Below, piece after piece: positions 50,912 through 60,546 of a stretch of DNA of 64,000 nucleotides (the first letter of the stretch is position 1; each line of letters opens with the position of its first letter). The position numbers and the translations under genes were made by a program. The notes beneath the pieces were generated by a model that ran no database searches, was not told the origin of the DNA, and saw nothing but the letters and a program-made list of their open reading frames with translations. This stretch comes from Nitzschia sp. pyKryTriq1. Taxonomy: Eukaryota; Bacillariophyta; Bacillariophyceae; Bacillariales; Bacillariaceae. The stretch covers positions 620,001 to 684,000 of the forward strand of contig OY101119.1 of assembly GCA_956465555.1 (NCBI GenBank). The letters run 5' to 3'.

Positions 50912-53900
50912 TTACTGAAGTCCTTCAATGGCGAGTAGAGCAGCAATTCGATCGAAGTCTTCTTCACCCCCGTCTCCAGTCATGTCACCAGCACTGGGGA
51001 TTGACGAGTCGTCCGCCTTCTTATCGCTGCCTTTATCACCCATGAACGACGATTTAGATGGTGGTCGTCGAGTCGTACGAGTACCAGAATCACGTTGCCA
51101 CGGTCTTTCAGCTTCCAATTCATCATCCACGAGCTGGTTGTTTAACAGAAGAAATCTGGGATTTTTGCCCATCGGACTGCCACTATTCTGGTCAGGGTGG
51201 GAAGCTGGAAGCGGGCATTCTGGAACCGCGCTTGTATTCGGGCTGTCTGGTACTACAGAGAAACGCCCGAGATAATTCACAGAAGAGGATCCTCCGCGTC
51301 GTCCCTTATTCGTCGACACGGGCTTGCGGGGCGAGGATTCGTGTGCAGAGAAGGGGGAGGAAATTTTTGACATCGGAGAAAAGAGGTACTCGTGACCACT
51401 TTGTCGTACTTGTACCTTGGCCGAAGTGGGCGACCCATCAACTGTATTTTTCTTCATGTTACTCTCCGTCAGGAGACCCAGTAGCCGGGAATCGCGATCT
51501 TCATCGTCGAACTTCTCTGCATGCAAAGGAAGTATGTTCCTACTCTTTGACCCGACGTCCTTGCTCGATCCTTCCCCAAGGGCACTCAAGAGCCGTAGGT
51601 TGTGCTCCTCTTCATTGAACTTCTCGTCGCCAAGGCCGAAACCTCGGCGATTGCCGTTTCCGTTCTTAGCAGAAGAATTATTTGTGTCCTGTGATATTAA
51701 CATGATACTGTTGAAAATTTCCATGTCGTCGAGCACCTGTTCACCCCTCAACCCAACGCCAATTTTCCGCGGTTGCCGAGTGTCACCTTCTTTCAACTTC
51801 ACAGTGCGAGACGCGTCAATACCTGCAAAAGTAGTCTCTTCGTCGACCTTTTCTCCGAACAGAGAGCTAAAAAACGATTTTGCCTTTTTGGTACTAACTG
51901 ACGTCGTGCTAGGGGCCACTATTGTCGAAAATTCATCTTGGACTTTCTCAGGTAGAAGATTGCCAAGAAATGATACCGGTAACCGACTGGAAGCTGACTT
52001 GTTGGGTGTTGCTGAGGGCAAGGTTGACATTTGGTCCATCATAGCATTGCTGCAATTATTGGAACTATAATTTTGTGGGCCGTTCGCGGTATCTGATGGC
52101 TGCCTTTCATTCACGTCCTGCTGCTCGGGCTCTTTGTCTTTCTTCTCATGGTTCTTGTACGTAATCACATCAGGAGGGTCATTTCTGTGGGGGTTATCAT
52201 GTATGTCGGCGACCTGATGCGCATTTGGCGCCAATCTTGTCGATAACCACTGAAAAGGTACAAATTGGATGGTAGAGCCCTTTTCCGGGGGATGCGATTC
52301 TGGGAGAGTTGTATCCATCGATATATTGTCTGGATCTGCCATTCGATATCTGGTCAAATTGAAGTCCCCTTCGCTTTTCACACTTCCAGTTTCTTCTGCT
52401 AGTCCAGCTGTGAGCCATTCAAACGCTGATGTTTTCCTTTCTTGTCGTTTTGTCAATATCGGGTTCCTTGTTGAGTAATCCATCGTGTATTCTCGGTGAT
52501 AGTCAAACCGTTTACGACATACATCACAACTGCCATTTATGAGGATTCTGAGTTCGTGGCATTCCATCACAGCTGTGTCACGCTGTTCCATCAACTTCTT
52601 GATCTTCAGTTCGAGGTCTTTTGCACGGTCATCGTCTGGTTTTAGTATCCGTATGTGAGACCCCGTGAAATGATTTCTACGTTCGAGGTCACTATTTTCA
52701 ACCTCAAGCATTTGTACAAGAGCCTGGCTCAATGCCAGTTTCTTCTTGAGATCGAGAATCTCATTTTCGGTGCCAAGGGTGTATTCCTGCGTCGCGTGAA
52801 ACATTGAGGCTAGAGTTTCTCGACGGTCTTCCAGCTTCCTTCGAAGAAGTGTCCGCCGTGATGCTTGCCGAACAATATGCCTATCTTCCGATTGCGTAGT
52901 CATGTCGTCCTGCTCATCTTGACATGCTTGGTCTTCGTCAGCTTTTGGAGGAGAAGTATCAGGAGCAGAGACATCGACTGGGTGATGATTGAATAGGTTG
53001 ATTTCAGGGCGAGTGCCCGATGGATCAGTGACATTTTGTGAACGTTCAGGAAGTTTGACCTTGTCGTGAGATGGCGGTTTCTCTGTTTGTTTCACGTCGC
53101 TCTCTTTCTTTCTCGAAGCAATCCTTTCGTCACCGGGAGAATGGTTGGCATTTCGGGATCGTTCAGCAAGCTGGATTTGATCGTCGTGAGCTGGCTGCTT
53201 CGCTGTTGCCTTAACATCGTTCTCTTCGTTTGTCGAAGCTTTTTCCTCGTCATTAAGAGGGCGATGATTGAATGCCGTTAATTCGGGGCGTGTATCAAAA
53301 GGGCCATTGGGCATTGTTCCTTGACGAGGCACCGCTACAAACGACTCTTCAGTGTGTGGCGTCTCTGACTGGTTCGCATCGCTTCGTTCTTTTCTCGAGA
53401 CCTGCTGCTCTACCATTGGAGATGAAAGCTTTACCACCCTTTCATTACCCTCAGATATGCTTCGATCTTTGGGGGGTTCTGTGTTTTTCTTATTTATGGA
53501 GGGTGGATCAGTTTTTGAAGAATCATGGCGGGAATGCTTCGAAACCCGCTGCCATCCAAAATTCGAATCGTTTCTAATACTTCGAGAATTCTTGGATCCT
53601 TTCCCGTCGCGAGACCTCCGAGGCTTCTTTCCTTGTTTCGAAGAATCTTTCCTCACTTTTTTGGATTCCTCGAAAGGCCTATACGGCGTCTTTTTTTCTG
53701 GACCTTTGCCTGTCTTCTCTCCTTTGGGTTCCTCGTTATCTTCTTGAGAAATGACAGAGGTGTGACTTTTGGTGCGTTTTTCTTCATTTTGTCTATAGGA
53801 GCCTCTTGGATTTGAATGAGAATGCACAGGATTGACTCCATGCCACTCATGCTTCTGCTGCGTATCCAACGGTTCCAACTCTTCTGGGTCCTCGATTGGC

Positions 53901-56137
53901 TGATGTGTACCAGGTATTGAAATCCTCTGCTTTAGCACCAGGATCGGTTCTTTTGACTGCGAGTCATCATCCTCGTCCGCGACTGGTGCATCATAGATGG
54001 GATATGCACTCATTGGAGCTACATTTTTCGTTTTGGCTTTGGCTTTCGAGCTTGTTTGCTCGGTGGTAGGGGGTGTCAAGTCATCATATCGTGGCGAAGG
54101 GGATACAACAGTTATGCTTTCTATCTGAAGTTCTGTATGATCTTCATTTTGACGATACAAATTGTGATCATCATGGCTTCTTTTCATTGCACTGTTGATG
54201 TCATGCCACTCCCTTCTTGTTTTTCCGGTCTCTCTGCGTTCCTGACGGTTATCAAAAACCCGTATCTTTTCGAGCGCGCCACTTGCATCAGGTGCATCAA
54301 AAACCATGTCATCCACTAAATCCTGCTGCTTCCTAGTAGATTCTTCCAAGCTCCGTGACAATATAGATTTCCGTTTTGGCCCGCCTTCATCGTCACTTTG
54401 GTCTTCCATGTAATCTTTAGTCGTGTCGAGTCTGGTGGAAAATGCTTTTGCTGTGTCTTCTTCGACTTGGTGCCATTCATCCTTAGTCTTTCTCGTGGCC
54501 TTTCTCTCCTTTTTCGAAAGTACCTTGGTAATTTTGAGTGCCCCGGTAGCATCTGATGTTTCTTGGATTGTAGCTTCAACCTGACGACGTTGTCTTCTTG
54601 CGTTGTCTTCTAGCTTTTGGGTTTCTCGAGATCTTGGCTTTGCTAGCTCTTCACCTACATCCTCTTCTTCCTCGAGAAAGTCTCGGGCCTTGCTCAAATT
54701 CTCGACGTGAGCTTTTGCCGATTCGCCACTGATTCTGTGCCACTCGCTCTTGATTTTCTTAATTTCTTTTTGCTCTTTCTTGGTCATCACTGCAGTATCC
54801 GCTAGTGCTTCGTAGTTCTCTGGCATTCCTTTGACGAGAGCGCGAAGTTGTTCGTCCTGTTTTTTGAGCTCCTCATCCACCTTTTGTGTTTTTCGAGATT
54901 TGGGGAGGAGGAGAATGTCATCGTCATAGGAGGAGTCATCCTCTTCATCAGCGGAAAGTGCTAGAGGCTGCGATGCCTTCTTTTTATACGCCTCGCCGCC
55001 CACGTCGTGCCAATCAGCGCTCGTCGCCACGTCGTCAAAATCCGACGTGTCTACGCTACCATTCGATTCCTCCAATTCTTCCATTGTTTCCATGGACTGA
55101 GCCATGAGAGCCGCCAATTCCTCCTGCTGCTTTTTTGCCAACTCTTGAGCCATGAGCGTCTCTTTTGACAGTGGACGACGCTTTGCTGCGATGGAAGAGA
55201 GGGAATGCTCCGAGTCGTCAATTGTGATCGGTTGTGGTCGTTGCTGCACTGTTGAACCAGCAGCAACAATTGGCATCCAGCTCATTACATCCATCGGTGC
55301 AGGCACTTGATCCAAAGGAAGAGGGGAAATGTCAGGTGGGCCCACCAGCCCGCCGTCGGGAGATGACCGTTTTGGCTTGACATTTCCCCGCTTGGCCCGT
55401 GTTTCTTGCGTCTTTTTGCTCGAAACGCGAGTTATTGCCCCTGAAGACTTATCGTCACTTTCTACCGGAAACCTAGACGTGGAAGCAGGTTGATCTCCAT
55501 CCATGGCCGCAAAAAAATTTCCATCCCCAAACAAGGCTTTCGAAGGATCTGATAAAATAGGAAAATCGTTCGTCGACTGCGCCTGGTTTCCACTTTCGGT
55601 GGGTTGATTTTTTCTGACATTTCTCGTGTCTAATAGCGACAGGGATCGTTTCCCAAAATCAGAGCTCCCTGTTTCAGAGGTAGTAGTACTTCCGGAACTT
55701 TGTCTCAAATCCACCGTGTGCACTACTAGACTATCCGCTTGCTGTTGTAGCTTGGCCTTGTTTGGCAACTCCCCTACTCGATTTGAGTCGCTTCCCTTAC
55801 TCCCCTTTGAGGACCCGGAGCGCCTTGAAAAGCTTGCTAACATACCAAACAGCCCGGGCCCTTCTGACACGGATGGGATGGTCTCTAAATTCTGAACACT
55901 TGTGATCGACACATCGTCTGTGTCTGAAAGTCCATCCTGCTCCAATCCGGCCATGGCCTCGGAAACACTCTTGCCTTCAAAAATGGGTTTTACGGGTCTT
56001 CCAAACTTCCTGGCGTTGAGATTGATACCCCGAGTCTTCTGTTGCGCTTTGTCCGCTGATCCTTCTTCTTTATGTTGCATTCGAATGATTTCGGCGATGT
56101 CGTCCGAGCCAATGGCTCCTGCAGTGCCAGTAGGCAT
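50912..56137 (-). CDS. Giant coiled-coil/disordered protein with E-W-H repeats (1741 aa)
   Basis: A single exon of 1741 residues from the ATG at 56137. The N-terminal ~350 residues are acidic and Ser-rich. At about residues 370-670 a unit of roughly 85-95 residues is repeated about three times. Each unit has a basic R-x-T-Q-K-type lead, a K/R-rich run (KKEQKEIKKIKS, KKERKATRKTKD, NRQERRETGKTR) and E-W-H-x-I/V (EWHRIS, EWHQVE, EWHDIN). Outlying relatives are DWHDVGGEAYKKK before and EWHGVN after. A coiled coil lies at about 1130-1230 (NEILDLKKKLALSQALVQMLEVENSDLERR), followed by C-D-V-C-R-K-R-F. The tail is disordered, with DDMEIFNSIMLIS and several EKFD/EE segments. No known family. Cytoskeletal or scaffold roles are speculative. 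Confidence 0.85.
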   Translation of the reverse strand: MPTGTAGAIGSDDIAEIIRMQHKEEGSADKAQQKTRGINLNARKFGRPVKPIFEGKSVSEAMAGLEQDGLSDTDDVSITSVQNLETIPSVSEGPGLFGMLASFSRRSGSSKGSKGSDSNRVGELPNKAKLQQQADSLVVHTVDLRQSSGSTTTSETGSSDFGKRSLSLLDTRNVRKNQPTESGNQAQSTNDFPILSDPSKALFGDGNFFAAMDGDQPASTSRFPVESDDKSSGAITRVSSKKTQETRAKRGNVKPKRSSPDGGLVGPPDISPLPLDQVPAPMDVMSWMPIVAAGSTVQQRPQPITIDDSEHSLSSIAAKRRPLSKETLMAQELAKKQQEELAALMAQSMETMEELEESNGSVDTSDFDDVATSADWHDVGGEAYKKKASQPLALSADEEDDSSYDDDILLLPKSRKTQKVDEELKKQDEQLRALVKGMPENYEALADTAVMTKKEQKEIKKIKSEWHRISGESAKAHVENLSKARDFLEEEEDVGEELAKPRSRETQKLEDNARRQRRQVEATIQETSDATGALKITKVLSKKERKATRKTKDEWHQVEEDTAKAFSTRLDTTKDYMEDQSDDEGGPKRKSILSRSLEESTRKQQDLVDDMVFDAPDASGALEKIRVFDNRQERRETGKTRREWHDINSAMKRSHDDHNLYRQNEDHTELQIESITVVSPSPRYDDLTPPTTEQTSSKAKAKTKNVAPMSAYPIYDAPVADEDDDSQSKEPILVLKQRISIPGTHQPIEDPEELEPLDTQQKHEWHGVNPVHSHSNPRGSYRQNEEKRTKSHTSVISQEDNEEPKGEKTGKGPEKKTPYRPFEESKKVRKDSSKQGKKPRRSRDGKGSKNSRSIRNDSNFGWQRVSKHSRHDSSKTDPPSINKKNTEPPKDRSISEGNERVVKLSSPMVEQQVSRKERSDANQSETPHTEESFVAVPRQGTMPNGPFDTRPELTAFNHRPLNDEEKASTNEENDVKATAKQPAHDDQIQLAERSRNANHSPGDERIASRKKESDVKQTEKPPSHDKVKLPERSQNVTDPSGTRPEINLFNHHPVDVSAPDTSPPKADEDQACQDEQDDMTTQSEDRHIVRQASRRTLLRRKLEDRRETLASMFHATQEYTLGTENEILDLKKKLALSQALVQMLEVENSDLERRNHFTGSHIRILKPDDDRAKDLELKIKKLMEQRDTAVMECHELRILINGSCDVCRKRFDYHREYTMDYSTRNPILTKRQERKTSAFEWLTAGLAEETGSVKSEGDFNLTRYRMADPDNISMDTTLPESHPPEKGSTIQFVPFQWLSTRLAPNAHQVADIHDNPHRNDPPDVITYKNHEKKDKEPEQQDVNERQPSDTANGPQNYSSNNCSNAMMDQMSTLPSATPNKSASSRLPVSFLGNLLPEKVQDEFSTIVAPSTTSVSTKKAKSFFSSLFGEKVDEETTFAGIDASRTVKLKEGDTRQPRKIGVGLRGEQVLDDMEIFNSIMLISQDTNNSSAKNGNGNRRGFGLGDEKFNEEEHNLRLLSALGEGSSKDVGSKSRNILPLHAEKFDDEDRDSRLLGLLTESNMKKNTVDGSPTSAKVQVRQSGHEYLFSPMSKISSPFSAHESSPRKPVSTNKGRRGGSSSVNYLGRFSVVPDSPNTSAVPECPLPASHPDQNSGSPMGKNPRFLLLNNQLVDDELEAERPWQRDSGTRTTRRPPSKSSFMGDKGSDKKADDSSIPSAGDMTGDGGEEDFDRIAALLAIEGLQ

Positions 56138-56702
56138 GATGGCGACGCGCTGGCTTCTTCAATAGCTATTCTGAATGAATGAGTGAAAATCGTAGCCTGA
56201 GTTATCGTACCGCTCTCATTGTACAAGACTTTGGAAGTTAGAGTTTGTATGGCCTGCTTTCAGTATGGAAGGAGCTGACTTGTACTATTGTTAAAAGTAT
56301 CAAGCAGCCATCTCTTTGATTGAAAGAACAGTTGTCGTTGTTGTTCTTCCTGCTCGAGATGGATGGAAATACCGGTACATATGGGTCCGAAGTCCAAAGG
56401 TCATCGCGCGAGGATTGAAGGATGACGGATGACCTACCAGGATAGTAGTCTACTGAGTCGTCGATGGGCTAAACTTTTAGATTTCCCGCCAAATTTCGAC
56501 GCAAGCGCGCGTAGCACCTCACACAGGGGATACCGGTTCTGTACATATGATACTGTACTGTTCTCCTCCTATCTGCAGACTTGGAATGCCCTCTATTGGT
56601 ACTACTACGTTGTAATAATTCGATTTGACCAAGGAGCTCTGTGTTTTTTTATAAAAAGTCACGGACATAGTGGCCCTGGCTTACGCATCGCCACAAAATA
56701 AA
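56138..56702. other. Divergent promoter region
   Basis: The gap lies between the giant-protein gene (minus) and the multi-TM gene (plus). A TTTTTTTATAAAAAGT run at about 56643-56658 lies 45 bp upstream of the first ATG and could be a TATA box. No gene is seen. Confidence 0.45.
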
Positions 56703-59080
56703 ATGCAAGGCGAAAAGTTGGATACTCCAGATTTTATACGAGTTTCCTTTACGGGCCGTGAGAATATGGCGACCGAGGGTGTCGCTCCTCCCCCCATCAT
56801 GTCTGCTCCCCGTCACATCGATTTTGATCGGGTGGATACTCGTTCGACATATTCAGCCTTGAGTTCATGCGTGAAACTTCTGCGAGAAGCGGGTCGCCGA
56901 CAGTCCGATTTTGTGTCTCGCGCCGAACTGGCAATGCTGATTCAGGAATTCGAGTACCGAAAAGTCGACTTGTCCAATGTCATGGGGTTTCCCTACGCGG
57001 CTGAAGATTTGGGGGATTGTATCCTCCTACTGGCACGTCTTCAGAATCGAATGGCAATGCGTGGAATCCAGTACTCCTCTTGTACGCTACGAGAAATAAT
57101 GGAAGACACGCTCTTGGACCGAAGCAATAAGAATCATCGATATGATGTTGGGGAATGGATTGAAGTTCGTGGGCCGAGTATGAAATATCGTCTGGAAAGG
57201 ATTATAGAGGTTATTCGAACGAGTGATGCTGGTGAGGGAAATCAGTTCATTTACGAAACATCGGTCGATCACAAATTGACAGAAGAACAGATTCGGTGGC
57301 CTAGGGAGTCACTGCGCAGGATCTTTGGAATGGCACCCTGGGTGTGGCGCCAATGGGCTTGCTTGAAATTGGAAAACAAACTTCGGTTTCAGGAGGGGAA
57401 GCCCGACGATTTTGAATTGTTGGACATTAAGGCGTATGCTATTGAACTGTGGGAACTGTGGACAGCAGATGAGCGGAACAGAGACTTTCGGGAACTTTAC
57501 GACCGGGTGGGTATGTCTGGCCGGAATGAGCTTGTCAACCACATCATGGCACCTTTCGATTTGATGCACCAGGTTGTGACTGACTGCGATGGTCGATGGG
57601 ACCTGCAAGATGCGGAGGCTTCAATGTTCACCTACCTTTCCCTGCTGGGTACTGGCTTTGGCGACGCTTTCATTGTATTTTTTCTTCAGGTTTCGATACC
57701 TATTGTTCTCTTCTTTTTCTACACGAGTCCTGCACGCGAAGATGACGACATTGCCGCGGGTACCAGAGAAATGCTCTTCGCCGTACTGATATTCTATGCG
57801 TTCAAGCTGAACCGAGGTAAGTGGGAACATAGTCTGGACATGCAAACCATGGCCCAAAATCTTAACAAACTATCTCTATCACTATAGACATGTGGACAAA
57901 CTTCAACCACGTCGTAGGGATATCGGAAAATATCTGCTCGCGAATCCGAAGCTTACGCAGAATCACCTGGGACGAAGGGAATGATAGTTTCCTGCAAGGA
58001 ATCGGTTACACTGTGGATTTATTTATGAATACTGGATACATTTGTCTTCTCCATCTGTTCAACATTTGGATCCTATACAATGTCTCAGATCCTTTCGAAT
58101 TATTGGGTTCCGTTATCTTCTTTGAATTCCTCTTTAACCTGGACGAAGAAATAGCTCGTACTTCCTGGTGGGACGGTAGCAAGCGACTTTTGAAGGCCGG
58201 CATCATCAGTACCATAATGCAGAACACTATCAGACGAAGCATACTGCTCGATTCTGAAACATACTTACGAAAGATGGCTTTCACTCTTACGAAAGACGAA
58301 TTGGAGGTGGTGAGGCATAGATTTGATGAATCAGGACTTCCAAAGGATCGAGATTTTCTACATGGTGTCGAAAACGAAGAAGGGCACCTGCTCACAGTTG
58401 CAGAGCGCGTAGATCGACTGCGAAGCATCGAAAGTAAAGCCACACTTCCCGACGAGTACACTGATCGCCAAAGGCCTGGAAATGTTTATTCTTTTTTCTT
58501 CAACTCGCCAGGCTTGCTTTTCGAAAGACACGAAGATCTGAGAGCTTGGTCGCAGTGGGAAATACTGTAAGTCGTCGAAAAGTATCCGGACTGATATTCC
58601 TAGCTGGAATGCCCATCTGTTCTTACCATCGTTTCTCCATGTATGCCAATCATCTCTCGCTGCAGTCTCTTCTCGTTCCCTACCCCTAATTTCGTTCCTC
58701 CGGACTTCATCCCGGGAAGTAAGCTTATGTTGTCTGACACTCTTGCCGATCAAACACCGATGAAGAACAAACGACTTTTCGCCCCTGGAAAGAGTAAACG
58801 AGAGCTTTTCTTCCAACACACAATGGAGGTCCTTACATGCAGATACAATTACCAAAACTTTCAGAGCGGGACAGAGAAAGACACGAATTGGTTTCTATTG
58901 ACACGAACCTTGCACGCGATTGCTCTCTGGTTCTCCTACCTGCTGCAGCTCAGCTTTCCATTCTTTTCGATCGCTGCGGTAGCGCTCGTCTTTACCGACT
59001 GGTTCTGCACTCTACATCTTGGAGAATGCAATTTCGCGGAGCCAGCCATCCCATCACGAGGACTAGATTCCAGTTTGTGA
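56703..59080 (+). CDS. Multi-TM protein of unknown function, three exons
   Basis: Three exons (56703-57816, 57888-58566, 58666-59080) with introns of 71 nt (phase 1) and 99 nt (phase 2) give about 735 residues, or 714 from the next ATG at 56766. Splicing reads FKLNRDMWTNFNHVVG and EILLFSFPTPNFVPP across the junctions. The N-terminal ~320 residues are soluble and Trp/Arg/Glu-rich (GEWIEVRGPSMKYRLERIIEVIR, APWVWRQWACLKLENKLRF). At least five hydrophobic segments follow (FIVFFLQVSIPIVLFFFY, MLFAVLIFYAFKL, ICLLHLFNIWILYNV with LGSVIFFEFLFNL, ALWFSYLLQLSFPFFSIAAVALVF). No family or motif was recognised. Topology suggests a channel, transporter or signalling receptor. Confidence 0.7.
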
Positions 59081-59160
59081 GATCACACCATTATCTCAAA
59101 CCTAGAATCTTCAGTGATTTCGCTTCCTTACATAACAGCATAACATCGTGAAAAGTGACT

Positions 59161-60090
59161 CTAGCTAGTCTGGTGATTCTTTGAAGCCTCTGCTTTTATC
59201 AAATGTTTCCTCACTTGTCCATTCAGGGCAAAAGTCAAGCCCCAGAGCGAACACATGTAGATGGAACGCTGCTTCACGCCCGCATATAGAGTCAGGGGAC
59301 CCTCACTCTTGACAATGGTACTCAAACAATCCAGAGCAGATTTATAGGGCACTTTCATGCTAGACGCCTGTGTCATCATCCTAGTTTTCACGACGTCGGC
59401 GGGGTTGGTGAGAAGACCTGCCACTAAGGCGCTTGATATACCAACGACTAAATTTTCGGCCAAAGACAGCTCTTCCCCCTCCCTCTTTGTTGCTTTCAGT
59501 CGTCGATTCTTAAGTAGGTCCATCGTCATAAACGTGGTCATGACAAAAGGAACATTTCGAGCCACGGTTGGCTTCCAGGAATTGTAGAATCCAAGCACAC
59601 CCTCTGTCGAGTAGATGGTGCACACTGCTTCTCGAAATGAGGAATACACACCAGTAATTAGTCGTTGCTTTATCACCTCCTGTGGAACGGAAACGACGCA
59701 AGACGATACAGCACCGGCAGCAGAGGCCAAGAGTGGGCCGACGCTGTGTCGACACCCCTCGTACACAGCAAATTGGATGCTTCCCATGAATAAGGCAAAT
59801 GTACTTGTTGTCGCGCATCCTCGGACCAAGGCCGACACGCCGACGTCGGCCAGGGTCCTGCCGTCTCGAGTCTGTGCAAGTGTTCTCAAAGCATCCATTG
59901 GATATAATGTCATTTGTGCGAAGCTTCGACCGAGACCACCTGCAATGAGCTGTTTGAAAACCATACCGTCTTTCCCGGTGGAACGTTGCTGTGTAGGCAA
60001 AACGCCTTTCTGAAAGCCATCGTATCTCCCGTGGACGAGCGGCGGGTACGACAATAGAGAGAACAGCAGCAGAAATATGAATGATCTCAT
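59161..60090 (-). CDS. SLC25-type carrier with N-terminal signal peptide (SAM-carrier-like)
   Basis: A 309-residue protein from the ATG at 60090, which is the only ATG before the carrier domain. Residues 1-21 are a clear signal peptide (RSFIFLLLFSLLSYPPLVHG), uncommon in this family. The three carrier repeats are complete, with signatures PMDALRT (repeat 1), PQEVIKQRL (repeat 2) and PADVVKTRM (repeat 3). The second-repeat block PQEVIKQRLITG-YSSFREAV--IYSTEGVLGFYNSWKPTVARNVPF resembles S-adenosylmethionine carriers; subfamily and substrate are inferred. The signal peptide points to the ER or, in a secondary plastid alga, to an envelope membrane rather than the mitochondrial inner membrane. Third-repeat motifs are intact, so the protein is probably functional. 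Confidence 0.85.
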   Translation of the reverse strand: MRSFIFLLLFSLLSYPPLVHGRYDGFQKGVLPTQQRSTGKDGMVFKQLIAGGLGRSFAQMTLYPMDALRTLAQTRDGRTLADVGVSALVRGCATTSTFALFMGSIQFAVYEGCRHSVGPLLASAAGAVSSCVVSVPQEVIKQRLITGVYSSFREAVCTIYSTEGVLGFYNSWKPTVARNVPFVMTTFMTMDLLKNRRLKATKREGEELSLAENLVVGISSALVAGLLTNPADVVKTRMMTQASSMKVPYKSALDCLSTIVKSEGPLTLYAGVKQRSIYMCSLWGLTFALNGQVRKHLIKAEASKNHQTS

Positions 60091-60546
60091 GGCTTCAGAA
60101 GAATTGTGGCCATCGTCGGCAAAGGATAATTTCTCGGTCAACGCATCGAAGACAAAGAATCATCATCATCATCCATCATCAACATCCATCGTTTGGGCGT
60201 GCGCTGTGTGCGGATGATGCGTACTTGTATTATGCACCAAATTGCAGATTGCATACTTGGTACTTGTACCCATCCATTGCTGCTGAAAGACTCTTATTCT
60301 AGTCTACTATGGTGTTTCGGTATATCCACGACTAATACGAGTACTTTTTCTACCGTGTTTTGGTTCCTACTACCGGTAGTACTATAGCCATTTTTCTACT
60401 CGGAAGTAGCTAGATCAACTAATAAAGCATGCAGTGAGCTTTCTACCTGTACAGGTAGTACCGGTACGTACCGTATCTTATTATCCTACTGCTACTCTCT
60501 CTCCCTCTAGAACTACAATAACGCGAGACCACCAGCAGCTCCGAAA
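60091..60546. other. Intergenic stretch between carrier and glycosyltransferase genes
   Basis: No gene is seen. GTACAGGTAGTACCGGTACGTACCG-type sequence at about 60449-60474 belongs to the GTAC-rich class; a (CATCAT) run lies near 60160-60185. Confidence 0.5.
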
